Shown piece by piece: positions 9,090-18,128 of a stretch of 64,000 bases of DNA (the stretch's first letter is position 1; every line of letters begins with the position of its first letter). A program made the translations under genes and the position numbers. This stretch comes from Haloarcula sp. H-GB4 (GTDB lineage: Archaea; Halobacteriota; Halobacteria; Halobacteriales; Haloarculaceae): the NCBI RefSeq assembly GCF_030848575.1, contig NZ_JAVDDX010000004.1, positions 186,001 to 250,000 on the forward strand, read 5' to 3'. The notes beneath the pieces were generated by a model, which saw only the letters and a program-made list of their open reading frames with translations, did not search any database and was not told the origin of the DNA.

Positions 9090-10358
9090 ATGTACGAGCG
9101 CGACTTCATGGAAGGAACGCGTGGCACCATGGCCGTCGACTGGGAAGAACGGATCGACGTCAAGCGGATGCGACGCGAGCGCAAAGAGCGAGCCCTCGAC
9201 AGACTACAGGACTCGGAACTTGGGTCGATGCTGCTCATCAACGACCCGAATGTCCGGTATGTCACTGGGCTGGCGATGACTGGCGGGAGCGGGGCAGATC
9301 ACTACACGCTCCTGACCGAAGACGGCGATGTCGTCCACTGGGACACTGCGGACCACGCATCGAACCAGCGGTTCAACTGTCCCTGGCTCGATGACATTCG
9401 GTATGCCTGTCCGGGACTCGGCAACGTTCCCCGGGCGTCAGGCAGCGCTTCCGCGCGCGACTGGCTCAAAGACAAGATGGCTGAGACGGTGTATACGGCC
9501 ATGGAAGAGTACGGTGTCGACCGGGAGCCAATGGGCATCGACGTGGGGAACGGGACGCTTATCGAGAAGTTCGAAGACCGCGGCGTCGATGTCGACACCA
9601 GTGCGGCGACTGATATTATGCTCGACGCGCGGAAGACCAAAACCCGCGACGAGATAGAGTGTCTGCGACAGGTCGCTGCCATCTGTGAGGCAGGCTTTCA
9701 GAAGATTACGGAGAGTGCCAAGCCAGGCAAGCGCGAATCAGAAGTCTGGGGCGATGCGGTCGGCGAACTCTGGGGGCACGGCGCAATGGCCCAAGGCGGC
9801 TACGTTACCTCCGGCCCGAACACCTGGCCGAAACATCAGGCAAACACGACCGACCGGATGATTCGACCGAATGACCTCGTGTACGCTGATTTCTACAACA
9901 TCGGCTATCTGGGCTACCGCTCCTGTTACTACCGGACGTTCAGCATGGGCGAACCGACGCAGGCACAGAAAGATGCCTACGAAAAAGCCCGTGACGACCT
10001 GTATGACGTCCTCGAACGGATCGAGCCGGGGGCCACGACCGACGAGATATGCAAGGGCTTCCCCGACAGAGAGGGTGAGCATATGGACTGGTACGACGCC
10101 GACGAGTTCTGGCAGATGACAACCAACCACTGGGCGCATGGGCTGGGGCTGCAGCTCTACGAAACGCCGCTCATCTGGCGCGGACTCTCACCGGACCACC
10201 CGATCGAAATCGAGGAGGGCATGACGATGGCTGTCGAGACGATGCAACCCGCGGAGCGGCAGGGCGTCCGCGTCGAAGAGATGGTTGTCGTCCGCGAAAA
10301 CGGCGTCGAGATACTCAGTGAGTGGCCTGTTTCGGAGATCACGCGGATCGACTACTAA
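9090..10358 (+). CDS. M24 (pita-bread) family protein with altered metal site, DddP/creatinase-like
   Basis: 422 residues from the ATG at 9090; ATGs at 9111 and 9129 are also possible and a GTG precedes. The N-terminal creatinase-like domain contains RMRRER and NDPNVRYVTG; the C-terminal pita-bread domain has SGPNTWP (241-247), ADFYNIGYLGYRSCYYRTF (266-284), AHGLGL (349-354), VETMQP (382-387) and VRVEEMVVV (393-401). His350, Glu383 and Glu396/397 match metal ligands of M24 peptidases, as does Asp267. The usual second Asp is Cys279, and the extra Asp seen in DMSP lyase DddP is Tyr269. It may bind one metal, or none. Calling it an Xaa-Pro peptidase or a DMSP lyase is not justified. Confidence 0.75.
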   Translation: MYERDFMEGTRGTMAVDWEERIDVKRMRRERKERALDRLQDSELGSMLLINDPNVRYVTGLAMTGGSGADHYTLLTEDGDVVHWDTADHASNQRFNCPWLDDIRYACPGLGNVPRASGSASARDWLKDKMAETVYTAMEEYGVDREPMGIDVGNGTLIEKFEDRGVDVDTSAATDIMLDARKTKTRDEIECLRQVAAICEAGFQKITESAKPGKRESEVWGDAVGELWGHGAMAQGGYVTSGPNTWPKHQANTTDRMIRPNDLVYADFYNIGYLGYRSCYYRTFSMGEPTQAQKDAYEKARDDLYDVLERIEPGATTDEICKGFPDREGEHMDWYDADEFWQMTTNHWAHGLGLQLYETPLIWRGLSPDHPIEIEEGMTMAVETMQPAERQGVRVEEMVVVRENGVEILSEWPVSEITRIDY

Positions 10359-10449
10359 ACGGACTGGCAGGCATCGCGACCGGTCTCAGGCACGGTCTGG
10401 TCGCCGGCGTGCCACTACCGTTAAGTCGGTCGCGCCGTTACGGAAATTT

Positions 10450-11454
10450 ATGCAACTGGGAACAGGCCTGTTTACCTGTCAGCAGCGCCCGGACGATGAC
10501 CGCGAAACCAGCGAGATTTACGACGAAATGCTCGAACTGGGAGAAGTTATCGACAACGCGGGTCTCGATAGCGCCTGGGTCTCAGAACATCACTTCCTTG
10601 ACGACGACTATCTGTCGGGCGTCACACCGGCGCTTGGGGCGTTAGCTGCAGTCACCGACGACATTGAAATCGGGTCCTGTATCGCACTCGCGCCGCTGTA
10701 TGATTCAATCCGGCTCGCCGAAGATATCGCAACCGTAGACCAGATCTCCGGTGGCCGAACAACGCTCGGGATGGCTATCGGGTCCAACGTCTCCGAGTTT
10801 GACGCCTTCGGAATTCCCGACGACGAACGGGCTGAACGGCTAGCCGATACGGTCGACACGCTTCGCGGTGCCTGGTCTGACGGGCCGCTCGACTACGAGC
10901 CGGAATTCCACGACATCTCGTCGGACATCACTGTGACACCGAAACCTGCACACGACGTTCCCCTCATGCTCGGTGGGGCGTCGCGGCCTGCCGTCCGGCG
11001 GGCCGCCCGGACCGCTGACGCATGGTGTGCCCCGTCGTCGCTGTCGGTCAATGGCGTCCGGAAGCGCGTCGAGGACATCCGAAACGTCCGTGACGACGAG
11101 GATATCGAGGGCGACTTTCAGGTGTATGTCCTCCAGCACGGGTTCATCGGTGACTCCCGCGAGGACGCATGGGCGCAGATGCGTGACGGCTACCTCTACA
11201 TCCAGCGCCGGTACGAGGAGATATTCTCCGGCGAGACGATTGCAGAACTCGACGAGGAACGCAAGCAGGAACTCAAAGAACAGGCTATCTTCGGGACACC
11301 CGACCAGGTCACGGAGGAACTCGAAACGTACCGCGAGGCGCTGGGCGACGACATTCACTTCATCTTCCGGACGTACCACCCCGGAACCGGAACGCAGGAG
11401 ATGGCCGAGTGTATCCGGCGGCTGGGTGAAGAGGTGCGGCCGAAGATCAGCTAA
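10450..11454 (+). CDS. luciferase-like (LLM) flavin/F420-dependent oxidoreductase
   Basis: 334 residues with the bacterial-luciferase TIM-barrel pattern: LGTGLFTCQ at the first strand, SEHHF near residues 39-43 and LMLGGASRPAVRRAARTADAW near 175-195. In haloarchaea such proteins commonly use coenzyme F420; some use FMN. I chose the ATG at 10450 because the upstream extension (from 10285) overlaps the previous gene and has no family similarity. An F420:NADP oxidoreductase gene 2.7 kb downstream supports F420 use. The substrate is unknown. Confidence 0.82.
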   Translation: MQLGTGLFTCQQRPDDDRETSEIYDEMLELGEVIDNAGLDSAWVSEHHFLDDDYLSGVTPALGALAAVTDDIEIGSCIALAPLYDSIRLAEDIATVDQISGGRTTLGMAIGSNVSEFDAFGIPDDERAERLADTVDTLRGAWSDGPLDYEPEFHDISSDITVTPKPAHDVPLMLGGASRPAVRRAARTADAWCAPSSLSVNGVRKRVEDIRNVRDDEDIEGDFQVYVLQHGFIGDSREDAWAQMRDGYLYIQRRYEEIFSGETIAELDEERKQELKEQAIFGTPDQVTEELETYREALGDDIHFIFRTYHPGTGTQEMAECIRRLGEEVRPKIS

Positions 11455-11580
11455 GACTGGCACGTCGTGTCGGTGACTGTTGAACCTTCAGATGCTGTCT
11501 GACCCGGATGGGCTGCGACACCACGAGCGCCAGTGGCTCGCTATGTACCGCCCGTGGGTTTCGGACCCCTGTGAACACCA

Positions 11581-11590
11581 ATACTTATTT
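11581..11590 (+). promoter_or_regulatory. TATA-like box before the hotdog thioesterase gene
   Basis: ATACTTATTT is centred about 27 bases before the ATG at 11613, consistent with a leaderless transcript starting at that codon. Confidence 0.45.
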
Positions 11591-11612
11591 CCCCAGGTGA
11601 AGAACCGAATTG

Positions 11613-12002
11613 ATGAGTATGGACATCGAAGCATTCTTCGAGAACATGCCGTTTGCCGACCTGCTCGACATCGAGATAACCACTGTCGATAACGGGCACG
11701 CCGAAGGGCATATCCAAATGCGCGAAGAACTGTCGTGGAACGAGGAGCGGATAATGGCCCACGGCGGCGTTACGTTCACCCTCGCTGATACCGTTGGTGG
11801 GGCCGCTCTCGTGTCTCTCGTCGACCAGCCGGTGCCGACCATCGATATGCGCATCGATTACCTCGAAGCTGGGACAGGGGACCTCCGAGCGGAAGCGGAC
11901 GTGGTTCGTCACGGTGGTGATGTTGGCGTCGTCAATGTGGAAGTGTACGCCGAAGACGGCACACAGGTCGCGGATGCACGCGGCGTCTACAAGACAGGGT
12001 AG
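11613..12002 (+). CDS. PaaI-type hotdog thioesterase
   Basis: 129 residues, a single hotdog domain. The family motif AHGGVTFTLADTVGG (about 49-63) and the strand PTIDMRIDYLEAG match acyl-CoA thioesterases of the PaaI/YbgC type, which hydrolyse acyl-CoA to free acid in the cytoplasm. It precedes an acyl-CoA synthetase by 49 bases, so the pair could balance CoA trapping by hydrolysing dead-end CoA esters. ATG 11613 is preferred for its TATA spacing; ATG 11619 or a TTG at 11610 are alternatives. Confidence 0.85.
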   Translation: MSMDIEAFFENMPFADLLDIEITTVDNGHAEGHIQMREELSWNEERIMAHGGVTFTLADTVGGAALVSLVDQPVPTIDMRIDYLEAGTGDLRAEADVVRHGGDVGVVNVEVYAEDGTQVADARGVYKTG

Positions 12003-12051
12003 CTCGGCTGCAGCAACTGGGCAGCTTCTGAACATCGTCACACTAATCCCA

Positions 12052-14052
12052 ATGTCAGATTCACTCACAGCACTCGACGAGGAACGGTACGAACCGAGCG
12101 AGACGTTCGTGACCGAGAGCAACGTCTACGCGTTCATGCAAAAGCACGGTATCGAGGACTTTGAAGAACTTCACAGGCGGACGGTCACCGACATCGACGG
12201 TGAACCGGCATCCGGACTGGACTGGTTCTGGGATGAGATAGTCGATTATCTCGACCTGGAGTTTTACGAGGAGTACGAACAGGTCCGCGATGACACGGAT
12301 GGCCCGCAGTTCACGGACTGGTACGTCGGTGGGGAACTCAATATCGCTCACAACGTCGTCGACCGTCATGCAGCCCCCGACGCTGAGAACCGGAATACAG
12401 TCGCGACAATCTGGGAAGGTGAAGACGGGACAGTCCGTGAGATAACCTACCACGAACTCCACCAACAGGCCAATCGCGTTGCCAATGCACTGGAAGAGCG
12501 CGGTATCGGAACCGGTGACACCGTCGGACTGTATATGCCGATGGTACCGGAAATCGTCCCACTGCTGTATGGCTGTTTCAAGGTCGGTGCGATTGCCGTC
12601 CCTATTTTCTCCGGGTTCGGGGTCGACGCGACAGCAACCCGCATCGAAGACGCCGAGTGTTCAGTCCTGTTCACCGGTGATGGCTTCTACCGCCGGGGCA
12701 GCGAAATCGACCTGAAGTCGGCCGCAGACGAGGCTATCGAGCCGGCCGGTCACGTCGAACACACCATTGTCTATAATCGGCTGGGTTCTGCGGAGTCTGC
12801 CCTCTCGTGGGACCCCGATCGTGACGAATGGTGGGCGGACGCAGTCGGGTCCCAGTCTGACGACTACGAGACCAAGTCGCTCCCCGCCGACCACGAGTCG
12901 ATGCTGCTGTACTCATCCGGGACAACAGGCAAACCGAAGGGCATCGTCCACACACATGCTGGCGGGCTCGTCCAGCCGGCGAAAGAACTCTTCTTTTCGT
13001 TCGACCACAAGCCCGCAGACCGCTTTTTCTGGGTCTCGGATATCGGCTGGATGATGGGGCCGTGGACGCTGATCGGCAATCACGCCCACGGTGGCACCGT
13101 CTTCATGTATGAGGGGGCACCCGACTATCCCGAGCCGGACCGGTTCTGGAAGATGATCGATACCCACAATCTGTCGGTGTTCGGGATTTCACCGACAGCG
13201 ATCCGTGCGCTACAGAAGCACGGCGACGAGTGGCTGGAGGGCCACGACCTCTCGACGCTGCGCCTGCTGGGTTCGACCGGCGAGCCGTGGGACCCGGACT
13301 CCTGGGAGTGGTTTCTGGAGAACGTCGGCGACGGCACGACACCGATTATGAACATCTCCGGGGGAACGGAGATCTTCGGCTGTTTCCTGCAGCCGACGCC
13401 ACTGCATTCGCTGAAGCCGGGGACGCTTGGTGGCCCGGCGCTCGGCATGGACATCGACATTGTCGATGCACAGGGGGCATCCGTTGCCGAAGACAACGAG
13501 AAGGGGTATCTGGTCTGTCAGTCGTCAGCGCCATCGATGACAAAATCGCTGTGGAGTGGTGACGAGCGGTACCTCGAAGAGTACTGGTCGCGGTTCGGCG
13601 ATATGTGGGACCACGGCGACTGGGCACAGAAAGACGAGGACGGCTTCTGGTTCTTACACGGTCGTTCGGACGACGTCCTCAACGTCGCCGGCCGGAAGGT
13701 CGGCCCGGCTGAGGTCGAGAGTTCACTTATCGAACACGATGCGGTCAACGCCGCTGTTGCGATCGGAGCGGACGACGAAACGAAGGGGACTGCGGTTGTC
13801 ACATACGTCATTCTCAACGAAGGGTACGAGGAGTCAGACGACCTTCGCGAGACATTGCGCGCGCAGGTCGGGACAGCGCTTGGCAAGCCGTTCCGTCCGC
13901 GTGAAGTCCGCTTCGTTGATGAATTTCCGGAGACGCAGTCCGGGAAGATTGTGCGGCGAATCATTCAGAGCGTCTACGAGGGCGCAGAGCTGGGGGACCT
14001 CTCAAGTATCGAGAATCCCGATGCAATCGACGAAATCGACAACGCGCGGTAA
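12052..14052 (+). CDS. acyl-CoA synthetase (AMP-forming), acetyl-CoA-synthetase-like
   Basis: 666 residues, the length of acetyl-/propionyl-CoA synthetases (ANL superfamily). The P-loop-like motif SSGTTGKPKG is near residues 286-295, followed by SDIGWMMGPW; the hinge region is GRSDDVLNVAGRKVG and the C-terminal catalytic lysine lies in ETQSGKIVRR. It forms an acyl-CoA from a short or medium carboxylate, ATP and CoA. ATG 12052 gives the correct family N-terminus; the open frame continues upstream into the thioesterase gene but is not conserved. The substrate is probably the acid produced by the neighbouring dehydrogenases. Confidence 0.88.
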   Translation: MSDSLTALDEERYEPSETFVTESNVYAFMQKHGIEDFEELHRRTVTDIDGEPASGLDWFWDEIVDYLDLEFYEEYEQVRDDTDGPQFTDWYVGGELNIAHNVVDRHAAPDAENRNTVATIWEGEDGTVREITYHELHQQANRVANALEERGIGTGDTVGLYMPMVPEIVPLLYGCFKVGAIAVPIFSGFGVDATATRIEDAECSVLFTGDGFYRRGSEIDLKSAADEAIEPAGHVEHTIVYNRLGSAESALSWDPDRDEWWADAVGSQSDDYETKSLPADHESMLLYSSGTTGKPKGIVHTHAGGLVQPAKELFFSFDHKPADRFFWVSDIGWMMGPWTLIGNHAHGGTVFMYEGAPDYPEPDRFWKMIDTHNLSVFGISPTAIRALQKHGDEWLEGHDLSTLRLLGSTGEPWDPDSWEWFLENVGDGTTPIMNISGGTEIFGCFLQPTPLHSLKPGTLGGPALGMDIDIVDAQGASVAEDNEKGYLVCQSSAPSMTKSLWSGDERYLEEYWSRFGDMWDHGDWAQKDEDGFWFLHGRSDDVLNVAGRKVGPAEVESSLIEHDAVNAAVAIGADDETKGTAVVTYVILNEGYEESDDLRETLRAQVGTALGKPFRPREVRFVDEFPETQSGKIVRRIIQSVYEGAELGDLSSIENPDAIDEIDNAR

Positions 14053-14166
14053 AATACTTTACTGTCTGGGTGTGACTGTTTGCAGATACAGGCAGTAGCG
14101 AGAACGCAATCGACCTCGCTACGATACTACTTGAATCACGGCGGAGGACAGAAGCGCTGCCGGGGT

Positions 14167-14838
14167 CTAACTGAAACTCACACCGACGTCGTGCATATCC
14201 TCGTTGTATCGGGCGATGTTGATTAGCAGTGGCGTCAGACTCTCAACTTCCGCGGCGTTCGAAAGCGGCCCAGCAGGGATCGGTCGGACGCCTGTGAGGT
14301 CAGCAGTTAGCGCCACGACTCGTTCACTGACCGCCGGGTCGTCCGCGACCACCAGCGTATCCACATCGAGCGTGGCCTCTAGATCCGCCAGCCGATCCGC
14401 TGCAAGGTTGTGGAACGCCCCGGCCACTGGAACAGACTCGGGGGCCCGCTCTGCAACAAACTCAGTAACGCTCCCCGTCGACGGTGGTCGGTAGTGAAGT
14501 CCGTCCCCATCGCCGTTCATCCCGACAGCAGGGCTAATGAGCAGTTGGTCCGAGAGTGCGTCATCTTCTGCCAGTGCTTCAACTGTATCGCCGACGTGGT
14601 GTGGCGGAATGGCCAGGATAACCACGTCTGCACTGGCCGCGGCGCTACTGTTGTCCGTCCCGTTGATTTCAGTCTCGACACCGTGATCGGACAACCGTTC
14701 TTCGTACGTTCTGGCTCGCTCGCTGGCTTTTGCAGCGTCCCGCGAGCCGATCGTAATCGTATGGTCCGTATCGGCGACAAACCGCATCGCAAGTCCCTCA
14801 CCGATGTCACCAGTACCGCCCAAGATAGCTAACTCCAT
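14167..14838 (-). CDS. npdG: F420H2:NADP oxidoreductase (NpdG-like)
   Basis: 223 residues. The N-terminal Rossmann motif ELAILGGTGDIGEGLAMRF and the NADP-phosphate-binding SRDAAKASERA are typical of archaeal Fno/NpdG, and the C-terminal SLTPLLINIARYN fits the family. It moves hydride between F420H2 and NADP+. The start at 14838 (MELAIL) begins directly at the Rossmann strand; a longer open frame to 14883 is not conserved. Its neighbourhood to a luciferase-like oxidoreductase suggests that this locus uses F420 redox chemistry. Confidence 0.85.
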   Translation of the reverse strand: MELAILGGTGDIGEGLAMRFVADTDHTITIGSRDAAKASERARTYEERLSDHGVETEINGTDNSSAAASADVVILAIPPHHVGDTVEALAEDDALSDQLLISPAVGMNGDGDGLHYRPPSTGSVTEFVAERAPESVPVAGAFHNLAADRLADLEATLDVDTLVVADDPAVSERVVALTADLTGVRPIPAGPLSNAAEVESLTPLLINIARYNEDMHDVGVSFS

Positions 14839-14971
14839 GCACCTGCATAACGCCCCGTGAAACAAGAAGCTTTGTCCTGTCACGCGAATCGCTACCGACC
14901 GTACGCTGCTGCCATCACGTGAAAACCGGGTGCGTTAGCAATAGAATACCACCTAATATCACCTGTGGCAG

Positions 14972-16333
14972 TTATTCGATCCAGACCGTCTTTTTGTTGA
15001 CGAACTCTTTGATGCCCATCTCCGAGAGCTCACGACCGTACCCGGCGTCCTTGATGCCGCCGAATGGGACTCGCGGGTCAGATTTGGTCATTTCGTTGAT
15101 ATAGACACAGCCTGCGGAAATGTCCCGTGCCAGACGCTGACCACGTTCCCGGTCCGCTGTCCAGAGGCTTGCACCAAGGCCAAACCGGGTGTCGTTCGCG
15201 ACCTCAATCGCTTCCTCCGCATCGGCGACCTCGTAGACGGTCGCCACTGGGCCGAACGTCTCCTCGGTGTCCGCAGGACATCCCGAAGGAACATCAGTCA
15301 GTACTGTCGGTGGGTAGAAGGCACCGGGCCGGTCAAGCGGCTCGCCCCCAGTCAACAGCGTTGCACCGGCGTCGACGCTGGCCTGTACCTGATCGTGGAG
15401 TTCGGCCATGAGGTCAGGGTCCGCCTGTGGACCGACGTCAGTTTCGTCGGACAGTGGGTCACCGACAGTGAGGTCTTCGAAGGCAGTGACGAGGCGATCG
15501 ACGTACTCCTCGTAGACATCCGTGTGAATGATAAAGCGCTTGGCGGCGATACACGACTGGCCGCCGTTCAGTGTCCGTGCTTGCACCCCAGTTTCGAGGG
15601 CCGCATCGAGGTCTGCGTCGTCGAGGACGATGAACGGGTCAGACCCACCGAGTTCCAGCACAGTCTTTTTCAGATGTTTGCCGGCGGTTTCGGCGACGGC
15701 ACGGCCGGCGGGACCACTTCCGGTCAGCGTCGCCGCACGGACACGGTCGTCTGCGAGGATGCCGTCAACGTTACTGGAGCCAACCATCAGCGTCTGGAAC
15801 GCGCCCTCAGGATAGCCGGCTTCGGCAAACACTTCTTCCAGTGCGAGCGCACAGCCGGGAACGTTTGAAGCATGTTTGAGGAGGCCAACGTTGCCGGCAG
15901 TGAGATAGGGCGCAGCAAAGCGAATGACCTGCCAGAACGGATAGTTCCAGGGCATCACTGCAAGCACTGGCCCGAGCGGGTCATGGACCGTCTTTACTTC
16001 CGTTCCCGCTGGACTGGGGTGGTGTTCCTCGGAGAGATACTTGTGTGCGTATTCTGCGTAATGGTCACACGCCCATGCACACTTTTCGACTTCAGCGACG
16101 GCTTGCGTGACCGGTTTGCCCATCTCCCGGGTCATCAGCTCAGCGTACCGCTGTTTGTTCTCCCGTAGAACCTCGCCGGCGTTTACCAGCAATTGCTCGC
16201 GGTCGCGCAACGGGACCTCACGCCAGTCCTCGAACGTCGACGTGGCACGGTCCAGTTTTCGTTCGACTGCCTCGTCATCGTCAGGGTCGTACACGTCCAG
16301 CCGCTCGCCCGTAGCCGGGTTGACTGCCTCCAT
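14972..16333 (-). CDS. NAD(P)-dependent aldehyde dehydrogenase, succinate-semialdehyde-dehydrogenase-like
   Basis: 453 residues of the ALDH superfamily. Motifs include the oxyanion region MPWNYPFWQ, the catalytic Glu in LELGGSDPF, and the nucleophilic Cys in NGGQSCIAAKR. The shortened N-terminus (family starts at VNPATGE) and overall length resemble the YneI/Sad-type succinate-semialdehyde dehydrogenases. It oxidises an aldehyde to the acid in the cytoplasm. It is divergent from the EthD gene. With the ThDP-dependent enzyme in the same block it could oxidise a decarboxylation product such as an aryl or alkyl acetaldehyde. Confidence 0.88.
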   Translation of the reverse strand: MEAVNPATGERLDVYDPDDDEAVERKLDRATSTFEDWREVPLRDREQLLVNAGEVLRENKQRYAELMTREMGKPVTQAVAEVEKCAWACDHYAEYAHKYLSEEHHPSPAGTEVKTVHDPLGPVLAVMPWNYPFWQVIRFAAPYLTAGNVGLLKHASNVPGCALALEEVFAEAGYPEGAFQTLMVGSSNVDGILADDRVRAATLTGSGPAGRAVAETAGKHLKKTVLELGGSDPFIVLDDADLDAALETGVQARTLNGGQSCIAAKRFIIHTDVYEEYVDRLVTAFEDLTVGDPLSDETDVGPQADPDLMAELHDQVQASVDAGATLLTGGEPLDRPGAFYPPTVLTDVPSGCPADTEETFGPVATVYEVADAEEAIEVANDTRFGLGASLWTADRERGQRLARDISAGCVYINEMTKSDPRVPFGGIKDAGYGRELSEMGIKEFVNKKTVWIE

Positions 16334-16407
16334 ATCGGTTCAATCTTCGGCGTCATGCATACATTAATCTTTACTGGCCTAAATACTCTGACAGGAAACA
16401 ACGTTAG

Positions 16408-16417
16408 CTTTTATACT
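16408..16417 (+). promoter_or_regulatory. TATA-like box of the EthD-HD operon
   Basis: CTTTTATACT is centred about 28 bases before the ATG at 16441, favouring that codon as a leaderless start. Confidence 0.5.
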
Positions 16418-16440
16418 CATAGGTCAGAAATGTGCTGATG

Positions 16441-17157
16441 ATGTACAAGCACGTAGCTCTGTTAGTCAGACAGGACGATATGTCTCACGAGGAGTTCGTT
16501 GACTACTGGCAGACCAATCACACGCCGATCGCGAAGGACATCGAGGGCGTGGTTCGCTACCAGCAAGTCCTTCCAACAGAGCCAGCACACGCCGAATTTG
16601 ACGGACTGGCGGAACTGTACTTCGAGACGCTTGAAGACCTACACGAGGCGCTAGGCAGTCCCGGCTCCCGGGACTATGACCCTACCAAGGAGATCGCCGC
16701 AAAGGCCCGCGAAGACGTGAATAACTTCCTTGCTGTCGAGGAGCGGCCGCGTATTATCGGCGAAGAGATCGTGCAGAAAGACGAGGTCGATGGCGACACT
16801 GACGGTCTCTACAAGCACTCGGCGTTTCTCGTCCGGCAAGATGACATGACCCACGAAGAGTTCGTCGACTACTGGCAGACCAACCATACGCCGATTGCCC
16901 GTGAAATCGAGGGCGTCGTCAAGTACAATACGGTCATCCCAACAAACCCCGAAAACGCCGAGTTCGACGGTGTCGCCGAACTCTACTTCGACGACATCGA
17001 GAAGCTATACGACGCTCTCGGCAGCGAAGGCTCACGGGACTACGCGCCGGACAGAGGCAAGGCGAAAGCGGCCCGCGAAGACGTGAACAACTTCCTGGCT
17101 ATCGACGAGCGGCCCCGGTTTATCGGACAGGAACAGCTCGTCAAGGACGAGGGGTAG
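16441..17157 (+). CDS. tandem EthD-domain protein
   Basis: 238 residues made of two similar EthD/dabb-like ferredoxin-fold halves. Each begins with YKH.A.LVRQDDM.HEEFVDYWQTNHTPIA and ends with a matching AREDVNNFLA.(E/D)ERPR block; the halves span about 1-110 and 122-235. Single EthD domains (about 100 residues) usually dimerise, so this looks like a covalent dimer. EthD proteins accompany ether, aromatic and other oxidative degradation genes, but their activity is poorly defined. The next gene starts one base after the stop. Alternative starts lie at 16432 (GTG) and 16438 (ATG). Confidence 0.85.
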   Translation: MYKHVALLVRQDDMSHEEFVDYWQTNHTPIAKDIEGVVRYQQVLPTEPAHAEFDGLAELYFETLEDLHEALGSPGSRDYDPTKEIAAKAREDVNNFLAVEERPRIIGEEIVQKDEVDGDTDGLYKHSAFLVRQDDMTHEEFVDYWQTNHTPIAREIEGVVKYNTVIPTNPENAEFDGVAELYFDDIEKLYDALGSEGSRDYAPDRGKAKAAREDVNNFLAIDERPRFIGQEQLVKDEG

Positions 17158-17158
17158 T

Positions 17159-17743
17159 ATGCCTAACTACGAGGCGCAGATCACGCAGGCGTTCCCGGAA
17201 CTCGACTACATCTCATCGGACGACCTTCGTAGCAAAGTCATCGAAGCGTGGACACTCGCGCTTGAACGGGGTGGCTGGCGCGACATTATGGACATTCCCT
17301 ACGCCTGGAATATCCACGAGGTGACCAACGTCAGGCACGTCCGCGGTGTCACCAGAATCGCACGGGAATCCGCTATCGAGCAACAGGAGTTCCACGGGGC
17401 CGACCCCGATATCGACGTCATCATTGCGGCGACATTACTCCACGATGTCGGAAAATGTTATGAGTACGTTGACTTTGTCGAGGGCGAGAAGCTACTCGAC
17501 CCGGACCCCAGATACGCAACTGAAGAGATCCCACACTCCCTGTCTGGCTATGCACTTGCTCACGAGGTCGGCTGTCCGCTGGCGGTTCAGCGAGCGATTC
17601 CACACTTTATCGGTGAGATCCCGACGCGGACACTGGAAGCCGAACTCGTCAAGAGTGCAAACTCCGCGTCCTCGAACGCGATTACGCAGTCAACGATGGG
17701 TATCACGCTGCAGGAGTGGGTTGATGAGTACTCCCAAACGTAG
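17159..17743 (+). CDS. HD-domain metal-dependent phosphohydrolase-like protein
   Basis: 194 residues with an HD domain. NVRHVRGVTRIARE (about 56-69) supplies the first His and ATLLHDVGKCYEY (about 97-109) the HD pair; HSLSGYALAHEVG and IPHFIGEIP give further His residues of the fold. HD proteins hydrolyse phosphate esters or act as lyases or dehydrogenases on small molecules. It is translated with the double EthD protein (one base between genes), which suggests action on the same substrate. The function is unknown. Confidence 0.8.
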   Translation: MPNYEAQITQAFPELDYISSDDLRSKVIEAWTLALERGGWRDIMDIPYAWNIHEVTNVRHVRGVTRIARESAIEQQEFHGADPDIDVIIAATLLHDVGKCYEYVDFVEGEKLLDPDPRYATEEIPHSLSGYALAHEVGCPLAVQRAIPHFIGEIPTRTLEAELVKSANSASSNAITQSTMGITLQEWVDEYSQT

Positions 17744-18128
17744 CCACTAGCCCAAACGATAGCACCCCTGCTGAAGAATCGATCGGCGGATTTAGTCCTT
17801 CATAGGCACGGATAGTAACTGCGTAATCCAACGCCTTGTTGACAGTCGGTAGCTTCGAGGTCGCCGGTACCCGAAGACACTACCCACTGGTTTCCCTCGC
17901 CCGTATTTTGAGGATAGCAGTTTATTTCTACTCGTTTAGCAGATGTCTGCGTCTAAACGTAGGAGATGTGTCGCCATAGTACAATATCTATTGGCATAAA
18001 CAGCTCTAAAACAGTGATATCTACCCAAACAGAGCTAAAAGAAAATTAAGATTATTATTAATAAGCGTATATGGGAGAGGATACAACTCTTTGAGCTAGA
18101 TACGTGTATATTGCGGGTACGCTGTTAC
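17744..18128. other. intergenic region between convergent HD and glucose dehydrogenase genes
   Basis: 385 bases without a supported gene. It is strongly AT-rich from about 17975 to 18100. As both flanking genes end here, it should contain their transcription ends, but I cannot mark a specific terminator. Confidence 0.4.

Noticed and set aside
9090..10358. Functional DMSP lyase
   Set aside because: Two of the metal-binding aspartates of DddP are replaced and no other DMSP genes are seen.
10840..11463. 207-residue minus-strand frame
   Set aside because: Antisense to the luciferase-like gene; no family features.
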